From: Ruania alba
GTDB lineage: Bacteria > Actinomycetota > Actinomycetes > Actinomycetales > Beutenbergiaceae
Direction of reading: 5' to 3'
Assembly: GCF_900105765.1 (NCBI RefSeq)
Contig: NZ_FNTX01000001.1
Span: 1,708,387-1,772,386, forward strand
DNA length: 64,000 nucleotides
The position numbers and the translations under genes are program-made. The notes under the pieces were generated by a model that worked only from the letters and a program-made list of their open reading frames with translations, was not told the DNA's origin and made no database searches. Below, piece by piece: positions 23,711 to 35,129 of this stretch (the stretch's first letter is position 1; every line of letters begins with the position of its first letter).

Positions 23711-24667
23711 TCACCCGCGGGCGCGAGGGTGGCTGGCGGCGTACACCTCCCGAAGCGTGTCCGGGGTGACCAACGTGTAGATCTGCGTGGTGGTGACCGA
23801 GGCGTGCCCCAGCAGCTCCTGCACCACACGCACGTCTGCACCTCCGGACAGCAGGTGCGTGGCATAGGAGTGCCGCAACGTGTGCGGGGAGATGTGCGCC
23901 TGCACTCCCCCACGCTCGGCAGCGGTCTGCAGCACCGCCCACGCGCTCTGCCGGCTCAGCGGGTTCCCCCGCTGGTTCAGGAAGGCGACGGAGGAGCCGC
24001 GCCCGCCCTGTGCCAGCACCGGGCGAGCGCGGACCAGATAGGCCTCGAGCGCCTCCACGGCGAACCGGCCCATCGGCACGACCCGCTCCTTCCGGCCCTT
24101 GCCGAACAGCCGCAGCGAGGGCGCCTCGCGGTCCAGGTCGAGGTCGTCGATGTGCAGACCAACAGCCTCCGAGATCCGCGCGCCGGTGCCGTAGAGCACC
24201 TCCACGAGCGCCCGGTCGCGCAGCCCGAGCACCCCATCGGCCATGGATGCGCCCGCCAGGAGCTTGTCGACCTCATCGGTCGAGATCGCCTTCGGCAGAC
24301 GTTTCACCCCGCTCGGCGGACGCACTGTGGCGGCAGGGTCGTGCTCGGTACGCCCCTCCAGGGTGGCGAACCGGTGCCACCCACGCACGGCGACCACCGC
24401 CCGTGAGGTCGAGGACGGCGAGAGCGGATGGCCGCCGTCGGAGCCGCTGCGGAGCGCTTCGACGTAGTCCGTCACATCACCTTCGGTGACGTCACTGAAG
24501 TGGTCCCGACCGCGCGCCGTCAAGAATCTCGCATACCGGTTCAGATCACGACGGTAGGCGGCGAGCGTGTGCTCGGACAAACCTCGTTCCACGCCCAGAT
24601 GCGCCAGGTACTCCCGCAGGTCCGCCTGGAACGGCGAGACCTTCGGAGCCGGCTCAGTCGCGGTCAT
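23711..24667 (-). CDS. xerD: Site-specific tyrosine recombinase XerD
   Basis: The 318-residue enzyme resolves chromosome dimers at dif. It has a SAM-like N-terminal DNA-binding domain ([20 protein letters not shown]) and the tyrosine recombinase core: catalytic Arg in [24 protein letters not shown] (HxxR), the second His in [14 protein letters not shown] and the nucleophilic Tyr in that same IYTLV segment. XerD lies near scpAB in many Gram-positive genomes, as here. It is 4 bases downstream of ctaB on the same strand. It could also be the single Xer enzyme of the genome. Confidence 0.9.
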   Translation of the reverse strand: MTATEPAPKVSPFQADLREYLAHLGVERGLSEHTLAAYRRDLNRYARFLTARGRDHFSDVTEGDVTDYVEALRSGSDGGHPLSPSSTSRAVVAVRGWHRFATLEGRTEHDPAATVRPPSGVKRLPKAISTDEVDKLLAGASMADGVLGLRDRALVEVLYGTGARISEAVGLHIDDLDLDREAPSLRLFGKGRKERVVPMGRFAVEALEAYLVRARPVLAQGGRGSSVAFLNQRGNPLSRQSAWAVLQTAAERGGVQAHISPHTLRHSYATHLLSGGADVRVVQELLGHASVTTTQIYTLVTPDTLREVYAASHPRARG

Positions 24668-24671
24668 CGGC

Positions 24672-25670
24672 TCAGAACGGCAGGAACGGATCGATCGAGA
24701 TCGCCACGAATACCAGGGTCAGGTACGTGATCGACGCGTGGAACACCTTCATGGCGCCGAGCTTGCGGGTCGTCCCCGTGACTGCCCGTCGATACAGCGC
24801 CACGCAGGAGCCGCCGAACCACGCGCCCGAGGCCACCGCAGCGGCCGAGTAGAACCAGCCCATGTCGGCGACCGGGATCAGCGCGAGGGAGCACACCACC
24901 ATAGCCACGCAATAGCCGATCATCTGGCGCGCGACGCGTGTGTCCGCCACCACCACGGGCAGCATCGGCACGCCGGCGTTCGCGTAGTCCTGACGGAACT
25001 TCATCGACAGTGGCCAGTAGTGCGGGGGCGTCCAGAAGAAGATGATCCCGAACAGCAGCAGCGGCGCCCAGTCCAGGCGCCCGGTGACAGCGGCCCATCC
25101 GATCAACACGGGCATGCAGCCCGCAGCACCACCCCACACGATGTTCTGCGAGGTCTGGCGCTTCAGCAGCATCGTGTAGCCGACGGTGTACATCAGGTTC
25201 GCCGCGAGCGCGAGGACCGCTGCGACCCAGTTCACCGTGAGCCACAGCCACACGACGGAGAATGCCCCGAGCACCAGGCCGAAGACGAGGCCGGCACGCG
25301 GAGTGATCTCCCCGGTGACCAGCGGACGGTTTCGGGTCCGGTTCATCACCGCGTCGATGTCCCGGTCGTACACCATGTTCAGGGTGTTCGCCGAGCCCGC
25401 CGCTGTCGCACCGCCCACCAGGGTCGCGATGATCAGCCACCACGAGGGAAACCCGCCTTGCGCGAGGATCATCGTCGGTACCGTGGTGATCAGCAGCAGC
25501 TCGATCACCCGGGGCTTGGTCAGCGCCACGTAGGCGCGCACCCGAGCCGCGACAGACTTCCGGCGCAGCGTCGCCGCACCGGCGGAACCGGCAGTCGAAC
25601 GCGGGTCGGTGGAGAGCGGGGCGTCGGGCACGTCTGTCGCGGTCTTTCGTCTCGGGAGGCGTGATGTCAC
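24672..25670 (-). CDS. ctaB: Protoheme IX farnesyltransferase (heme O synthase)
   Basis: The 332-residue membrane protein has about nine helices and the UbiA-family Asp motifs: [20 protein letters not shown] (first DxxxD) and the second Asp-rich loop around [37 protein letters not shown] and [13 protein letters not shown] are CtaB hallmarks. It transfers a farnesyl group to heme B to give heme O for cytochrome oxidase. I chose GTG 25670; GTG 25631 is a shorter alternative, and neither has a clear ribosome site. In actinobacteria ctaB is typically divergent from tkt, as here. Confidence 0.94.
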   Translation of the reverse strand: MTSRLPRRKTATDVPDAPLSTDPRSTAGSAGAATLRRKSVAARVRAYVALTKPRVIELLLITTVPTMILAQGGFPSWWLIIATLVGGATAAGSANTLNMVYDRDIDAVMNRTRNRPLVTGEITPRAGLVFGLVLGAFSVVWLWLTVNWVAAVLALAANLMYTVGYTMLLKRQTSQNIVWGGAAGCMPVLIGWAAVTGRLDWAPLLLFGIIFFWTPPHYWPLSMKFRQDYANAGVPMLPVVVADTRVARQMIGYCVAMVVCSLALIPVADMGWFYSAAAVASGAWFGGSCVALYRRAVTGTTRKLGAMKVFHASITYLTLVFVAISIDPFLPF

Positions 25671-25872
25671 GCAGGTGCAGCGATGGGAACGCCGCTGCTT
25701 GCCAGTGTAGAGGTTCCACTGGCGGGGGCTCATGACGACGGCCAGCTTGGGGCGTCCCAGCGGGTGGTCCACGGTGCGGGATCGCTCACACCTGACCTTC
25801 GAGGATTGAGTAGGCTCAGAGCCAGTACCGGCCCCGTCCGGGCCGAGGAGCAGACCACACACCCAGTACCGC

Positions 25873-25890
25873 GTTCGCACGATCGCGAAC
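25873..25890. promoter_or_regulatory. Inverted repeat just upstream of tkt
   Basis: GTTCGC (25873-25878), 6 bases, GCGAAC (25885-25890) is a perfect inverted repeat 17 bases before the tkt start codon. It may be an operator or a small leader hairpin. A second GC-rich inverted repeat (CGGCCC/GGGCCG) lies about 35 bases further upstream. No regulator is identified. Confidence 0.35.
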
Positions 25891-25907
25891 GAGAGAGATG
25901 AGGTCCC

Positions 25908-28037
<2,130 letters not shown>

Positions 28038-28042
28038 CCCCG

Positions 28043-28092
28043 CCGGCCCGGGCGGGTCGACCGTGACCTGACGATCGACCCACCCGGGCCGG
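28043..28092 (+). terminator. Hairpin between tkt and tal
   Basis: An 18-base stem with one mismatch (28043-28060 with 28075-28092) and a 14-base loop is followed by TTCTTCCTTCC, a pyrimidine-rich tail. It begins 6 bases after the tkt stop. Because tal, zwf, opcA and pgl follow on the same strand, it probably acts as a partial terminator that lowers expression of the distal genes. Confidence 0.7.
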
Positions 28093-28121
28093 TTCTTCCT
28101 TCCCCACCCGAGGAGTTCGTG

Positions 28122-29264
28122 ATGACCGACATGGCTAACACCCCATCCACCACCTCCGCGTCGCCTCTGGCTGCGATCAGTGCCGCCGGCGTCTCCATCT
28201 GGCTCGACGACCTCTCCCGTGACGCCATCGAGTCCGGAGATCTCGCCGAGCTCATCGCCGAGCGGCACGTGGTCGGTGTGACGACCAACCCCACGATTTT
28301 CGCCGGCGCCCTCGCCGACGGCACGGCCTATGATGCGCAGCTGCGTGAGCTCGCGGCCGCCGGCGCCTCCACCGAGGAGGCCGTGCTCACTCTCACCACC
28401 GACGACGTCCGCGCCGCCTGCGACCTGTTCCGCCCCACCTTCGACGCCACCGGCGGCAAGGACGGGCGCGTCTCGATCGAGGTGGACCCACGCCTCGCCC
28501 GCGACACCGATGGCACGATCGAGGCCGCGCACCGCCTCTGGAACACGGTCGACCGCCCGAACCTGTGCGTGAAGATCCCGGCCACCAAGGAGGGACTGCC
28601 GGCGATCACCGCCGCCACCGCCGCCGGGATCAGCGTGAACGTCACCCTCATCTTCAGCCTGGACCGGTACCGTGCCGTGGCGCAGGCCTACGTGGACGGG
28701 CTGGAGCAGGCCCACCAGGCCGGCATCGACCTGACCACGATCCACTCGGTGGCCTCGGTGTTCCTCTCCCGGATCGACGCGAAGGTGGACGCCGCGCTGG
28801 AACAGGCGGGAACCCCGGAGGCCATGGCGCTGCGCGGTCGTGCCGCGATCGCCGGAGCCCGGCTCTGCTACGAGGTCTTCGAGGAGATCTTCTCCACACC
28901 GCGCTTCGGTGCCCTCGCTGCGGAGGGAGCGCATCGTCAGCGTCCGTTGTGGGCCTCCACCAGCACCAAGGACCCCGACTACCCGGACACCATGTATGTG
29001 GACGAGCTCGTGGTCGCGGACGTGGTGAACACGATGCCGCGCAAGACCCTCGCCGCAGCGCACGACCACTCTCGAGCGACAGGTGCGGACGCGGTGCACG
29101 GCACCTACGACGACTCCCGCCAGGTACTGGACGCTCTCGTGCGGCACGGCGTCCCCTACGAGAAGATCCTGACCGACCTGGAGGACGCCGGTGTGGCCTC
29201 CTTCGAGAAGAGCTGGGCTGAGCTGCTCGAGACCGTGACCGCTGGTCTGCGCGCCGCCGGCTGA
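28122..29264 (+). CDS. tal: Transaldolase
   Basis: The 380-residue enzyme transfers a dihydroxyacetone unit between sugar phosphates. [13 protein letters not shown] is the first signature and [15 protein letters not shown] holds the Schiff-base Lys. [17 protein letters not shown] and [20 protein letters not shown] complete the barrel. The length fits the long actinobacterial transaldolase class. GAGGAG precedes ATG 28122. The gene lies 17 bases before zwf. Confidence 0.97.
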   Translation: MTDMANTPSTTSASPLAAISAAGVSIWLDDLSRDAIESGDLAELIAERHVVGVTTNPTIFAGALADGTAYDAQLRELAAAGASTEEAVLTLTTDDVRAACDLFRPTFDATGGKDGRVSIEVDPRLARDTDGTIEAAHRLWNTVDRPNLCVKIPATKEGLPAITAATAAGISVNVTLIFSLDRYRAVAQAYVDGLEQAHQAGIDLTTIHSVASVFLSRIDAKVDAALEQAGTPEAMALRGRAAIAGARLCYEVFEEIFSTPRFGALAAEGAHRQRPLWASTSTKDPDYPDTMYVDELVVADVVNTMPRKTLAAAHDHSRATGADAVHGTYDDSRQVLDALVRHGVPYEKILTDLEDAGVASFEKSWAELLETVTAGLRAAG

Positions 29265-29281
29265 AAGGGCTTCTCATCTCC

Positions 29282-30820
29282 ATGCCGAACACAGTTGCGC
29301 CTGCCTCCAACCCGCTGCGCGATCCCGCCGATCGGCGACTCCCTCGTATCGCGGGGCCGGGTGGCCTGGTCCTCTTCGGAGTCACCGGGGATCTGGCCCG
29401 CAAGAAGCTCCTTCCGGCGATCTTCGACCTCGCCAACCGTGGCCTGCTGCCGCCTGGCTTCGGCCTCACCGGCTACGGACGCCGCGACTGGGACCACGAC
29501 CACTTCCGTGGTGTGGCCCGGGAGGCCGTCGAGGCCCACTGCCGGACCCCCTTCGACGAGCATGTCTGGGAGCAGCTCGCCAAGGGCTTCCGGTTCGTAC
29601 AGGGCACGTTCGATGACGAGGAAGGTTTCGCGAACCTGGCACGTACCGTGGCCGAGCTTGACGCCGAGCGTGGCACCGGCGGCAACCATGCCTTCTACCT
29701 CTCGATCCCGCCGGACAAGTTCCCGGTGGTCTGCCAGCAGCTCTCCGAATCAGGTCTGTCCACACCGAAGCCGGGCACCTGGCGGCGCGTGGTGATCGAG
29801 AAGCCGTTCGGCTCGGACCTGGAGTCGGCACGCGCGCTCAACGACGTGGTCGAGGAGGTGTTCCCGGCCGATGCGGTCTTCCGGATCGACCACTACCTCG
29901 GCAAGGAGACGGTGCAGAACCTGCTCGCGATGCGATTCGCGAACCAGCTGTTCGAGCCGATCTGGAACGCCAACTATGTCGACCACGTGCAGATCACGAT
30001 GGCCGAGGACATCGGTATCGGATCCCGCGCCGGCTACTACGACGGCATCGGCGCCGCGCGAGACGTCATCCAGAACCACCTGCTGCAGCTCCTCGCACTC
30101 ACCGCGATGGAGGAGCCGGTCTCGTTCGAGGCGGACTCCCTGCGCACGGAGAAGGAGAAGGTGCTCTCCGCCGTCAGGCTGCCGAAGGACCTGCGCCAGC
30201 ACACCGCACGAGGTCAGTACGCGGCCGGGTGGCAAGGTGGTGAGCAGGTCCGCGCCTACCTCGACGAGGACGGGGTGCCCGCCGACTCCGGCACCGAGAC
30301 CTATGCGGCGATCCGCCTCGATGTGGACACCCGTCGCTGGGCCGGCGTGCCGTTCTACCTGCGCGCCGGGAAGCGGCTCGGGCGCCGCGTGACCGAGATC
30401 GCCGTGGTCTTCAAGCGGGCCCCGCACCTGCCGTTCGACCTGAACGAGACCCAGGAGCTCGGCCACAACGCCCTGGTGATCCGGGTGCAGCCGGACGAGG
30501 GCGTCACCATCCGGTTCGGCTCCAAGGTCCCTGGCACGGCGATGGAGGTACGGGACGTCACGATGGACTTCGGGTACGGGCACTCGTTCACCGAGTCCTC
30601 CCCCGAGGCATACGAGCGACTCCTCCTGGACGTGCTGCTCGGTGACCCGCCGCTGTTCCCGCACCAGCGGGAGGTGGAGCTCTCCTGGGAGATCCTCGAC
30701 CCGATCATCGACGCCTGGTCCACCTACGGTCAGCCCGACCAGTACCGGGCCGGCACCTGGGGTCCGCCATCGGCCGACGCCATGCTCGCACGTGACGGAC
30801 GGACCTGGAGGCGGCCGTGA
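29282..30820 (+). CDS. zwf: Glucose-6-phosphate 1-dehydrogenase
   Basis: The 512-residue enzyme oxidises glucose 6-phosphate to 6-phosphogluconolactone. GVTGDLARKKLLPAIFDLAN binds NADP, and RIDHYLGKETVQNLLAMRFA contains the catalytic His region. The N-terminal ASNPLRDPADRRLPRIAGPG is typical for the actinobacterial form, which works with OpcA. The stop overlaps the GTG of opcA. Glucose-6-phosphate isomerase, often in this cluster, is absent. Confidence 0.97.
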   Translation: MPNTVAPASNPLRDPADRRLPRIAGPGGLVLFGVTGDLARKKLLPAIFDLANRGLLPPGFGLTGYGRRDWDHDHFRGVAREAVEAHCRTPFDEHVWEQLAKGFRFVQGTFDDEEGFANLARTVAELDAERGTGGNHAFYLSIPPDKFPVVCQQLSESGLSTPKPGTWRRVVIEKPFGSDLESARALNDVVEEVFPADAVFRIDHYLGKETVQNLLAMRFANQLFEPIWNANYVDHVQITMAEDIGIGSRAGYYDGIGAARDVIQNHLLQLLALTAMEEPVSFEADSLRTEKEKVLSAVRLPKDLRQHTARGQYAAGWQGGEQVRAYLDEDGVPADSGTETYAAIRLDVDTRRWAGVPFYLRAGKRLGRRVTEIAVVFKRAPHLPFDLNETQELGHNALVIRVQPDEGVTIRFGSKVPGTAMEVRDVTMDFGYGHSFTESSPEAYERLLLDVLLGDPPLFPHQREVELSWEILDPIIDAWSTYGQPDQYRAGTWGPPSADAMLARDGRTWRRP

Positions 30821-31767
30821 TCATCACCCTGAAGGACACCACCACCGCCGAGATCGGCGCCAGCCTGGTCCAGCTGCGGGAGGAAGGCGGCGCCGTCGCT
30901 CTCGGCCGGGTCCTCACCCTGGTGATCGTACCCACCGACTCCGGAACGTCCACCGACGCCCTGATCGAGGCAGCCAACCAGGCCAGCAAGGAGCACCCGT
31001 GCCGGGTGATCGTGGTGGACCCGGCGGGCACCCGCGGTGAGCCCGATGAGTCAACTGCGGCCGGGTTGGACGCGGAGATCCGCATCGGTGGGGATGCCGG
31101 CGCGTCCGAGGTGGTGCTGCTGCGCCCCCTCGGCGGTGCCCGCACCGAGGTGGACACCCTGGTGATCCCGCTGCTGCTGCCGGACGCACCGATCGTGGTG
31201 TGGTGGCCGACGAACCCACCCGAACATCCCGGTGAGGACCCGCTCGGCCGGATGGCCCAGCGCCGGATCAGCGATGTGGGCGAGTGCGCAGACGCGATCA
31301 CCCAGCTCGCGCACCTCGGTGCCGTATACAGCCCCGGTGACACCGACCTGTCCTGGGCCCGGACCACCCTGTGGCGTGGAATCACCGCCGCCGCCCTGGA
31401 CGGTGCGTCCGAACCGGTCCGTGCCGTCCGGGTGTACGGGTCCAAAGAACGCCCCTCCACCCACCTGTTCGCCGCCTGGCTGGCCTCGGCTCTCGACCTG
31501 AACGTGACAGTGCACCCCGAGCCGGACACGACCGCCATCACCGGACTCGATCTGGAACGCGCCGACGGCACCATCTCGATGCGCCGCCCCGAGGGCGAGG
31601 TCGTGGTGACGATCACCCAACCAGGTCAGCCCGACCACGAGCTTGCCATGCCCAAGCGCCCCCTCCAGGACTGCCTGATGGAGGATCTGCGGCGGATGGA
31701 TCCGGATGCCGTGTACCAGCGGACCCTACTGAACGGCCTTGCCCGCGTGAACGTAACGGAAGGATGA
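30817..31767 (+). CDS. opcA: OpcA, glucose-6-phosphate dehydrogenase assembly protein
   Basis: The 316-residue protein belongs to the OpcA family, which assembles or allosterically stimulates the dehydrogenase in cyanobacteria and actinobacteria. Signature segments are SLVQLREEGGAVALGRVLTL, PLLLPDAPIVVWWP, YSPGDTDLSWARTTLWR and RRMDPDAVYQRTLLNGL. GTG 30817 overlaps the zwf stop (GTGA) and follows GGAGG. It ends 2 bases before the pgl start. Confidence 0.95.
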   Translation: MIITLKDTTTAEIGASLVQLREEGGAVALGRVLTLVIVPTDSGTSTDALIEAANQASKEHPCRVIVVDPAGTRGEPDESTAAGLDAEIRIGGDAGASEVVLLRPLGGARTEVDTLVIPLLLPDAPIVVWWPTNPPEHPGEDPLGRMAQRRISDVGECADAITQLAHLGAVYSPGDTDLSWARTTLWRGITAAALDGASEPVRAVRVYGSKERPSTHLFAAWLASALDLNVTVHPEPDTTAITGLDLERADGTISMRRPEGEVVVTITQPGQPDHELAMPKRPLQDCLMEDLRRMDPDAVYQRTLLNGLARVNVTEG

Positions 31768-31769
31768 CG

Positions 31770-32960
31770 ATGACCGCTCAGCGCGCCGTCCTGGTGCACC
31801 CCGGTGCTGATGCCCTCGCCCGCGCGACGGCGGCGCGGCTGCTGCTCGCCATCGCGGACGCTCAGGCGCTGCGCCGCCCGGTGCACGTCGCGATCACCGG
31901 CGGCACCGTCGGCACCCAGGTGCTCGTCGAGGCGGCACGCTCGCAGCTGCTCGAGAACGTCGACCTGACCGGGCTGCACATATGGTGGGTCGACGAGCGT
32001 CTCGTGCCAGCTGGAGACCCGGACCGGAACGAGGGGCAGGCCACCGAGGCACTGCTCGGCGGTCTGGACATCCCGGCAGCGAATGTGCACCGGATGCCCT
32101 CCTCGGACCACGCGAGTGACCCGGACGCCGCCGCTGCCGACTATGCGGCAGAGCTCGCCGGCTTCGCCCCGGAGGGCTCCGCGGTGCGGGCACCCGAGTT
32201 CGACGTGGTGCTGCTCGGGATGGGACCGGACGGGCACATCGCGTCCCTGTTCCCCGGGCAAGGCACCGTCGCCATCGACGACCGGACCGTCATCGGTGTA
32301 CCCGACTCCCCCAAGCCGCCGCCGCGGCGGCTCTCCCTGGCGGTTCCGGCCCTCACGAACGCTCGTCAGGTGTGGGTGATCGTCGCCGGTGCCGCGAAGG
32401 CGGCGCCGGTCGCCCGCGCGCTGGCCGGTGCGGACCCCGACGAGATCCCAGCCGCAACCGCGGCCGGTCGCGACCTGACGCTCTGGCTGGTGGACGCCGA
32501 GGCCGCCGGTCACGGACCCAGCCCGGAGAAGGTGGTCTCCGCCAGCCGTGAGGTCGCCGCGGACGCCGCCACGCTCTTCGAGCTGATCGCCGACCCGGCC
32601 CGCCAGCCCGAGTGGGACGGCAACGACAATCTCGCCGAGGCAGCCCCCGGACAACGGGTCCGTGCCGTCGGTGACGTCTTCCGCACCACCCTCACCAAGG
32701 GCGCCGTTCGGGAGAACCACGTGGTGGAGTTCTCCGAGGGTCCCGCGATCGCGTGGCAGCCCGCCGAGGTGGGCCGTCCTCGTCCGGGGCACCTGTGGCG
32801 CTGGGAGCTCACCCCAGTGGACGAGGGGCGGACCACGGTGACCCACACCTACGACTGGTCCGGACTCACTGACACCACCCGGCTCGAGCGTGCACGGTCG
32901 ACCACCAGCGAGAAGCTGTTGGCCTCGATCGAGCGGCTCGCCCGGCTCGTCGAGGGCTGA
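31770..32960 (+). CDS. pgl: 6-phosphogluconolactonase fused to an SRPBCC domain
   Basis: Residues 1-247 form a complete 6-phosphogluconolactonase, with AITGGTVGTQ, IWWVDERLVP and LLGMGPDGHIASLFPG. It hydrolyses 6-phosphogluconolactone in the oxidative pentose phosphate pathway. Without any stop the frame continues through a short AAGHGPSPEK linker into a full SRPBCC/START-like ligand-binding domain (residues about 253-396: VVSASREVAADAATLFELIA, PEWDGNDNLAEAAPGQ, THTYDWSGLTD). Usual Pgl length is 240-260, so the 396 residues are a real fusion or result from a lost stop codon. ATG 31770 follows GGAAGG by 6 bases; ATG 31764 overlaps opcA. The role of the added domain is unknown; it normally stands alone as a small actinobacterial protein. 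Confidence 0.9.
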   Translation: MTAQRAVLVHPGADALARATAARLLLAIADAQALRRPVHVAITGGTVGTQVLVEAARSQLLENVDLTGLHIWWVDERLVPAGDPDRNEGQATEALLGGLDIPAANVHRMPSSDHASDPDAAAADYAAELAGFAPEGSAVRAPEFDVVLLGMGPDGHIASLFPGQGTVAIDDRTVIGVPDSPKPPPRRLSLAVPALTNARQVWVIVAGAAKAAPVARALAGADPDEIPAATAAGRDLTLWLVDAEAAGHGPSPEKVVSASREVAADAATLFELIADPARQPEWDGNDNLAEAAPGQRVRAVGDVFRTTLTKGAVRENHVVEFSEGPAIAWQPAEVGRPRPGHLWRWELTPVDEGRTTVTHTYDWSGLTDTTRLERARSTTSEKLLASIERLARLVEG

Positions 32961-33017
32961 CGGCGGAGGGTCGAACAGGTCGTCCGATGCGGTAGGCCAT
33001 GACCGGAGCGCAGCAGG

Positions 33018-33545
33018 TCAGGAGCCGCGCCAGTCGTGCAGCACCTGGGCGGCCACGTCCGCCACGGGCCGGCCTGCCACGTCGATCACCGTGTCGTCCA
33101 CCCCGGCACCCTCCAGGATCCGGTGCAGCTCGGGTGCGCGGCGCAGGTGCCAGTCCAGGCCGGCGCCATCGCCGTCGGCCGCGTGTCGGGCACGGAGGCG
33201 GGCCTGCACCTCCTCGAGCGGCACCCGCAGACGCACCACGTGCAACGATCCGCCGACCGCGTCCGTGTAGCTCGGGCGCATCGCCCGCTCCTCGAGCACA
33301 CCGGCGAGCACCAGCACGGTGGCGCCATGCCGGCGGTACACGGACGCCAGGGCGCGCAACGCTGCCAGCTCCACTGCGGCGCCGAACGGATCGTCCGCCG
33401 TCGTCGGCCAGGTGCGCCGCACCTCGTCCAGGTCGAGCACCGCGTGCGGCAGGTCTTGTGCCGCGAGGGCGGCACCGACGGCCGCGGCCGTCGTCGTCTT
33501 GCCCGAACCGACCGTACCGTTCAGGAAAACCGTGCGGATGATCAG
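33018..33545 (-). CDS. P-loop kinase-like ATPase with a non-AUG start
   Basis: The protein begins with a hydrophobic strand and a Walker A motif (TVFLNGTVGSGKTTTAAAVG), followed by LDLDEVRRTWPTT, ATVLVLAGVLEE and VVRLRVPLEEVQARLRARHA. It ends in VADVAAQVLHDW. This is the pattern of small nucleoside or shikimate-kinase-like P-loop proteins. No ATG, GTG or TTG precedes the Walker A motif in frame. The only options are CTG at 33545 or ATC at 33542, the latter overlapping the rbpA stop (TGATC). The first standard start, GTG 33440, would remove the P-loop. I therefore place the start at CTG 33545 (175 residues), probably coupled to rbpA. The substrate is unknown. Confidence 0.68.
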   Translation of the reverse strand: MIIRTVFLNGTVGSGKTTTAAAVGAALAAQDLPHAVLDLDEVRRTWPTTADDPFGAAVELAALRALASVYRRHGATVLVLAGVLEERAMRPSYTDAVGGSLHVVRLRVPLEEVQARLRARHAADGDGAGLDWHLRRAPELHRILEGAGVDDTVIDVAGRPVADVAAQVLHDWRGS

Positions 33546-33889
33546 CCGCCGCGGCGTGCACGCAGTGCGGAGAGCGCCTCGTCGAGGAGAGCAGCGCCGT
33601 CGGCGTCGCTACGACGCTCCTTCACGTACGCAAGGTGGGTCTTGTAGGGCTCGTTGCGGGGAGCCGACGGCGGGTTCGCCTGGTCCTGCCCGGCAGGGAG
33701 CCCGCAGCGCGGGCAGTCCCAGGTCTCGGGGACAGCGACGCCCTGTTCCTGAGCAAAGCTCGGCCGTGTCTCGTGACCACTGGCGCACCAGTACGACACC
33801 CACACCCGGGGGGCCGAATCGCCGCGCTCGGCCTCGCCCATCGGGCCCGCACCCACACGTGAACCGCGAATCGCGCTACCGCCTGCCAT
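33542..33889 (-). CDS. rbpA: RNA polymerase-binding protein RbpA
   Basis: The 115-residue protein is the actinobacterial transcription activator RbpA, which binds the housekeeping sigma factor and stabilises the open complex. The N-terminal AIRGSRVGAGPMGEAERGD basic linker, the zinc-ribbon-like core with C-x-C/H spacing (SYWCASGHETRP and WDCPRCGLPAG), and the sigma-interaction helix NEPYKTHLAYVKERRS are all present. It is 15 bases downstream of secG. Its stop overlaps the putative start of the kinase. Confidence 0.96.
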   Translation of the reverse strand: MAGGSAIRGSRVGAGPMGEAERGDSAPRVWVSYWCASGHETRPSFAQEQGVAVPETWDCPRCGLPAGQDQANPPSAPRNEPYKTHLAYVKERRSDADGAALLDEALSALRARRGG

Positions 33890-33904
33890 CGAGGAACTCC
33901 CTGC

Positions 33905-34150
33905 TCAGAATGTGAAGCGTTGGATCAGGCCCAGGAGCACGATCACCACGCCCCAGACGATTGCGGACCCGATCGTGATCCGGTTCAGGTTGCGCTCGGC
34001 TACGCCGGAGGAGCCGAGACTGGAGGAGATGCCTCCACCGAACATGTCGGACAGGCCCCCACCCTTGCCCTTGTGCATGAGGATCGAGAGCACCAGCATG
34101 AAACTGGTCAGCACCAGTAGTACCTGCAGGACGATGGTCAGTGCGGTCAC
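33905..34150 (-). CDS. secG: Preprotein translocase subunit SecG
   Basis: The 81-residue protein has two membrane helices (TIVLQVLLVLTSFMLVLSIL and IGSAIVWGVVIVLLGLI) flanking the conserved loop HKGKGGGLSDMFGGG. SecG assists SecYE and SecA in protein export. In actinobacteria it commonly follows gap-pgk-tpiA, as here. A perfect palindrome separates it from tpiA. Confidence 0.95.
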   Translation of the reverse strand: MTALTIVLQVLLVLTSFMLVLSILMHKGKGGGLSDMFGGGISSSLGSSGVAERNLNRITIGSAIVWGVVIVLLGLIQRFTF

Positions 34151-34213
34151 GTGTCGCTGAACTTTCCTCGTGGGGGCATGTGTACCGGTCGAACCCGGTC
34201 ATGGGTGAGTCTA

Positions 34214-34251
34214 CGTGATCGGTGCGAGACGATCGTCTCGCACCGATCACG
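34214..34251. terminator. Perfect 38-base palindrome between tpiA and secG
   Basis: Bases 34214-34251 are a perfect palindrome with 19-base arms; the centre reads GACGATCGTC. As RNA it folds into a stem of about 17 pairs with a tetraloop on either strand. It lies 56 bases after the tpiA stop and 63 bases before secG. No T tract follows. It probably terminates or attenuates the glycolytic transcript before secG, or stabilises RNA ends. Confidence 0.72.
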
Positions 34252-34306
34252 CACGCTCACGGTGCGGCACTCCCGTGCAGCCGGATGTGCGCGCACTGGT
34301 CCGCGG

Positions 34307-35101
34307 TCAGAGACCGACGTTGTGGGACTGGTACCGCACGATCGCCGCGAACTCCTCGGCGTCCAAGCTGGCGCCGCCGACGAGAGCGCCGTCGACGTCG
34401 GCCTGGGCCATGATCGTGGCGACGTTGCCGGACTTCACCGACCCGCCGTACAACACACGGACGGCGTCGGCCACCTCGGTGGAGTAGAGCTCCGCGAGCC
34501 GGCCACGGATCGCCGCGCAGACCTCCTGCGCGTCCTCCGGGGTCGCCACCTCACCGGTGCCGATGGCCCAGACAGGCTCATACGCGATCACTGTCTTGGC
34601 GGCGTCCTCGGCAGAGATCCCGTCGAACGCGCCGTCGACCTGAGCGAGGGTGTGCGGAACCTGCTCACCGGCCTGCCGGACGTCCAGCCCTTCGCCGACG
34701 CAGATGATCGGGACGATGCCGCCGCCCAGGGCGGCCTTGGCCTTCGCCCCGACCAGAGCGTCGCTCTCGTCGTGGTTCTCCCGGCGCTCCGAGTGACCCA
34801 CGACGGCGTAGCTCACGCCCAGCTTGGTCAGCATGGCCGCGGAGATCTCACCGGTGTAGGCGCCCTTCGCCTCGGTGGAGATGTCCTGGGAGCCGTAACC
34901 GATCTCCAGCTTGTCCGCGTCCACGAGAGTCTGCACCGAGCGCAGGTCCGTGAACGGCGGGCAGACCACGACCTCGACCGAGGAGAAGTCGTGCTTGGCG
35001 TCCTTGAGCGTCCACGCCAGCTTCTGCACCAGGTGGGTGGCCTCGTGGTGGTCGAGGTTCATCTTCCAGTTGCCCGCCATGAGCGGGGTACGTGTGGGCA
35101 T
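34307..35101 (-). CDS. tpiA: Triosephosphate isomerase
   Basis: The 264-residue enzyme interconverts dihydroxyacetone phosphate and glyceraldehyde 3-phosphate. MAGNWKMN holds the active-site Asn and Lys. VGHSERRE holds the electrophilic His, [11 protein letters not shown] the catalytic Glu, and [10 protein letters not shown] the phosphate loop. ATG 35101 follows GGAAAGG by 7 bases. It is the third gene of gap-pgk-tpiA. Confidence 0.98.
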   Translation of the reverse strand: MPTRTPLMAGNWKMNLDHHEATHLVQKLAWTLKDAKHDFSSVEVVVCPPFTDLRSVQTLVDADKLEIGYGSQDISTEAKGAYTGEISAAMLTKLGVSYAVVGHSERRENHDESDALVGAKAKAALGGGIVPIICVGEGLDVRQAGEQVPHTLAQVDGAFDGISAEDAAKTVIAYEPVWAIGTGEVATPEDAQEVCAAIRGRLAELYSTEVADAVRVLYGGSVKSGNVATIMAQADVDGALVGGASLDAEEFAAIVRYQSHNVGL

Positions 35102-35129
35102 GTGTTGCCTTTCCGTGGGTCGGCCGGGA

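Noticed and set aside
33018-33440. Starting the P-loop kinase at GTG 33440
   Set aside because: This would delete an intact Walker A motif that is in frame directly upstream, so a non-standard start is more credible.
34170-34260. A tRNA-like region around GGTCGAACCCGG near secG
   Set aside because: There is no cloverleaf. The structure is a simple perfect palindrome next to a short promoter-like stretch.
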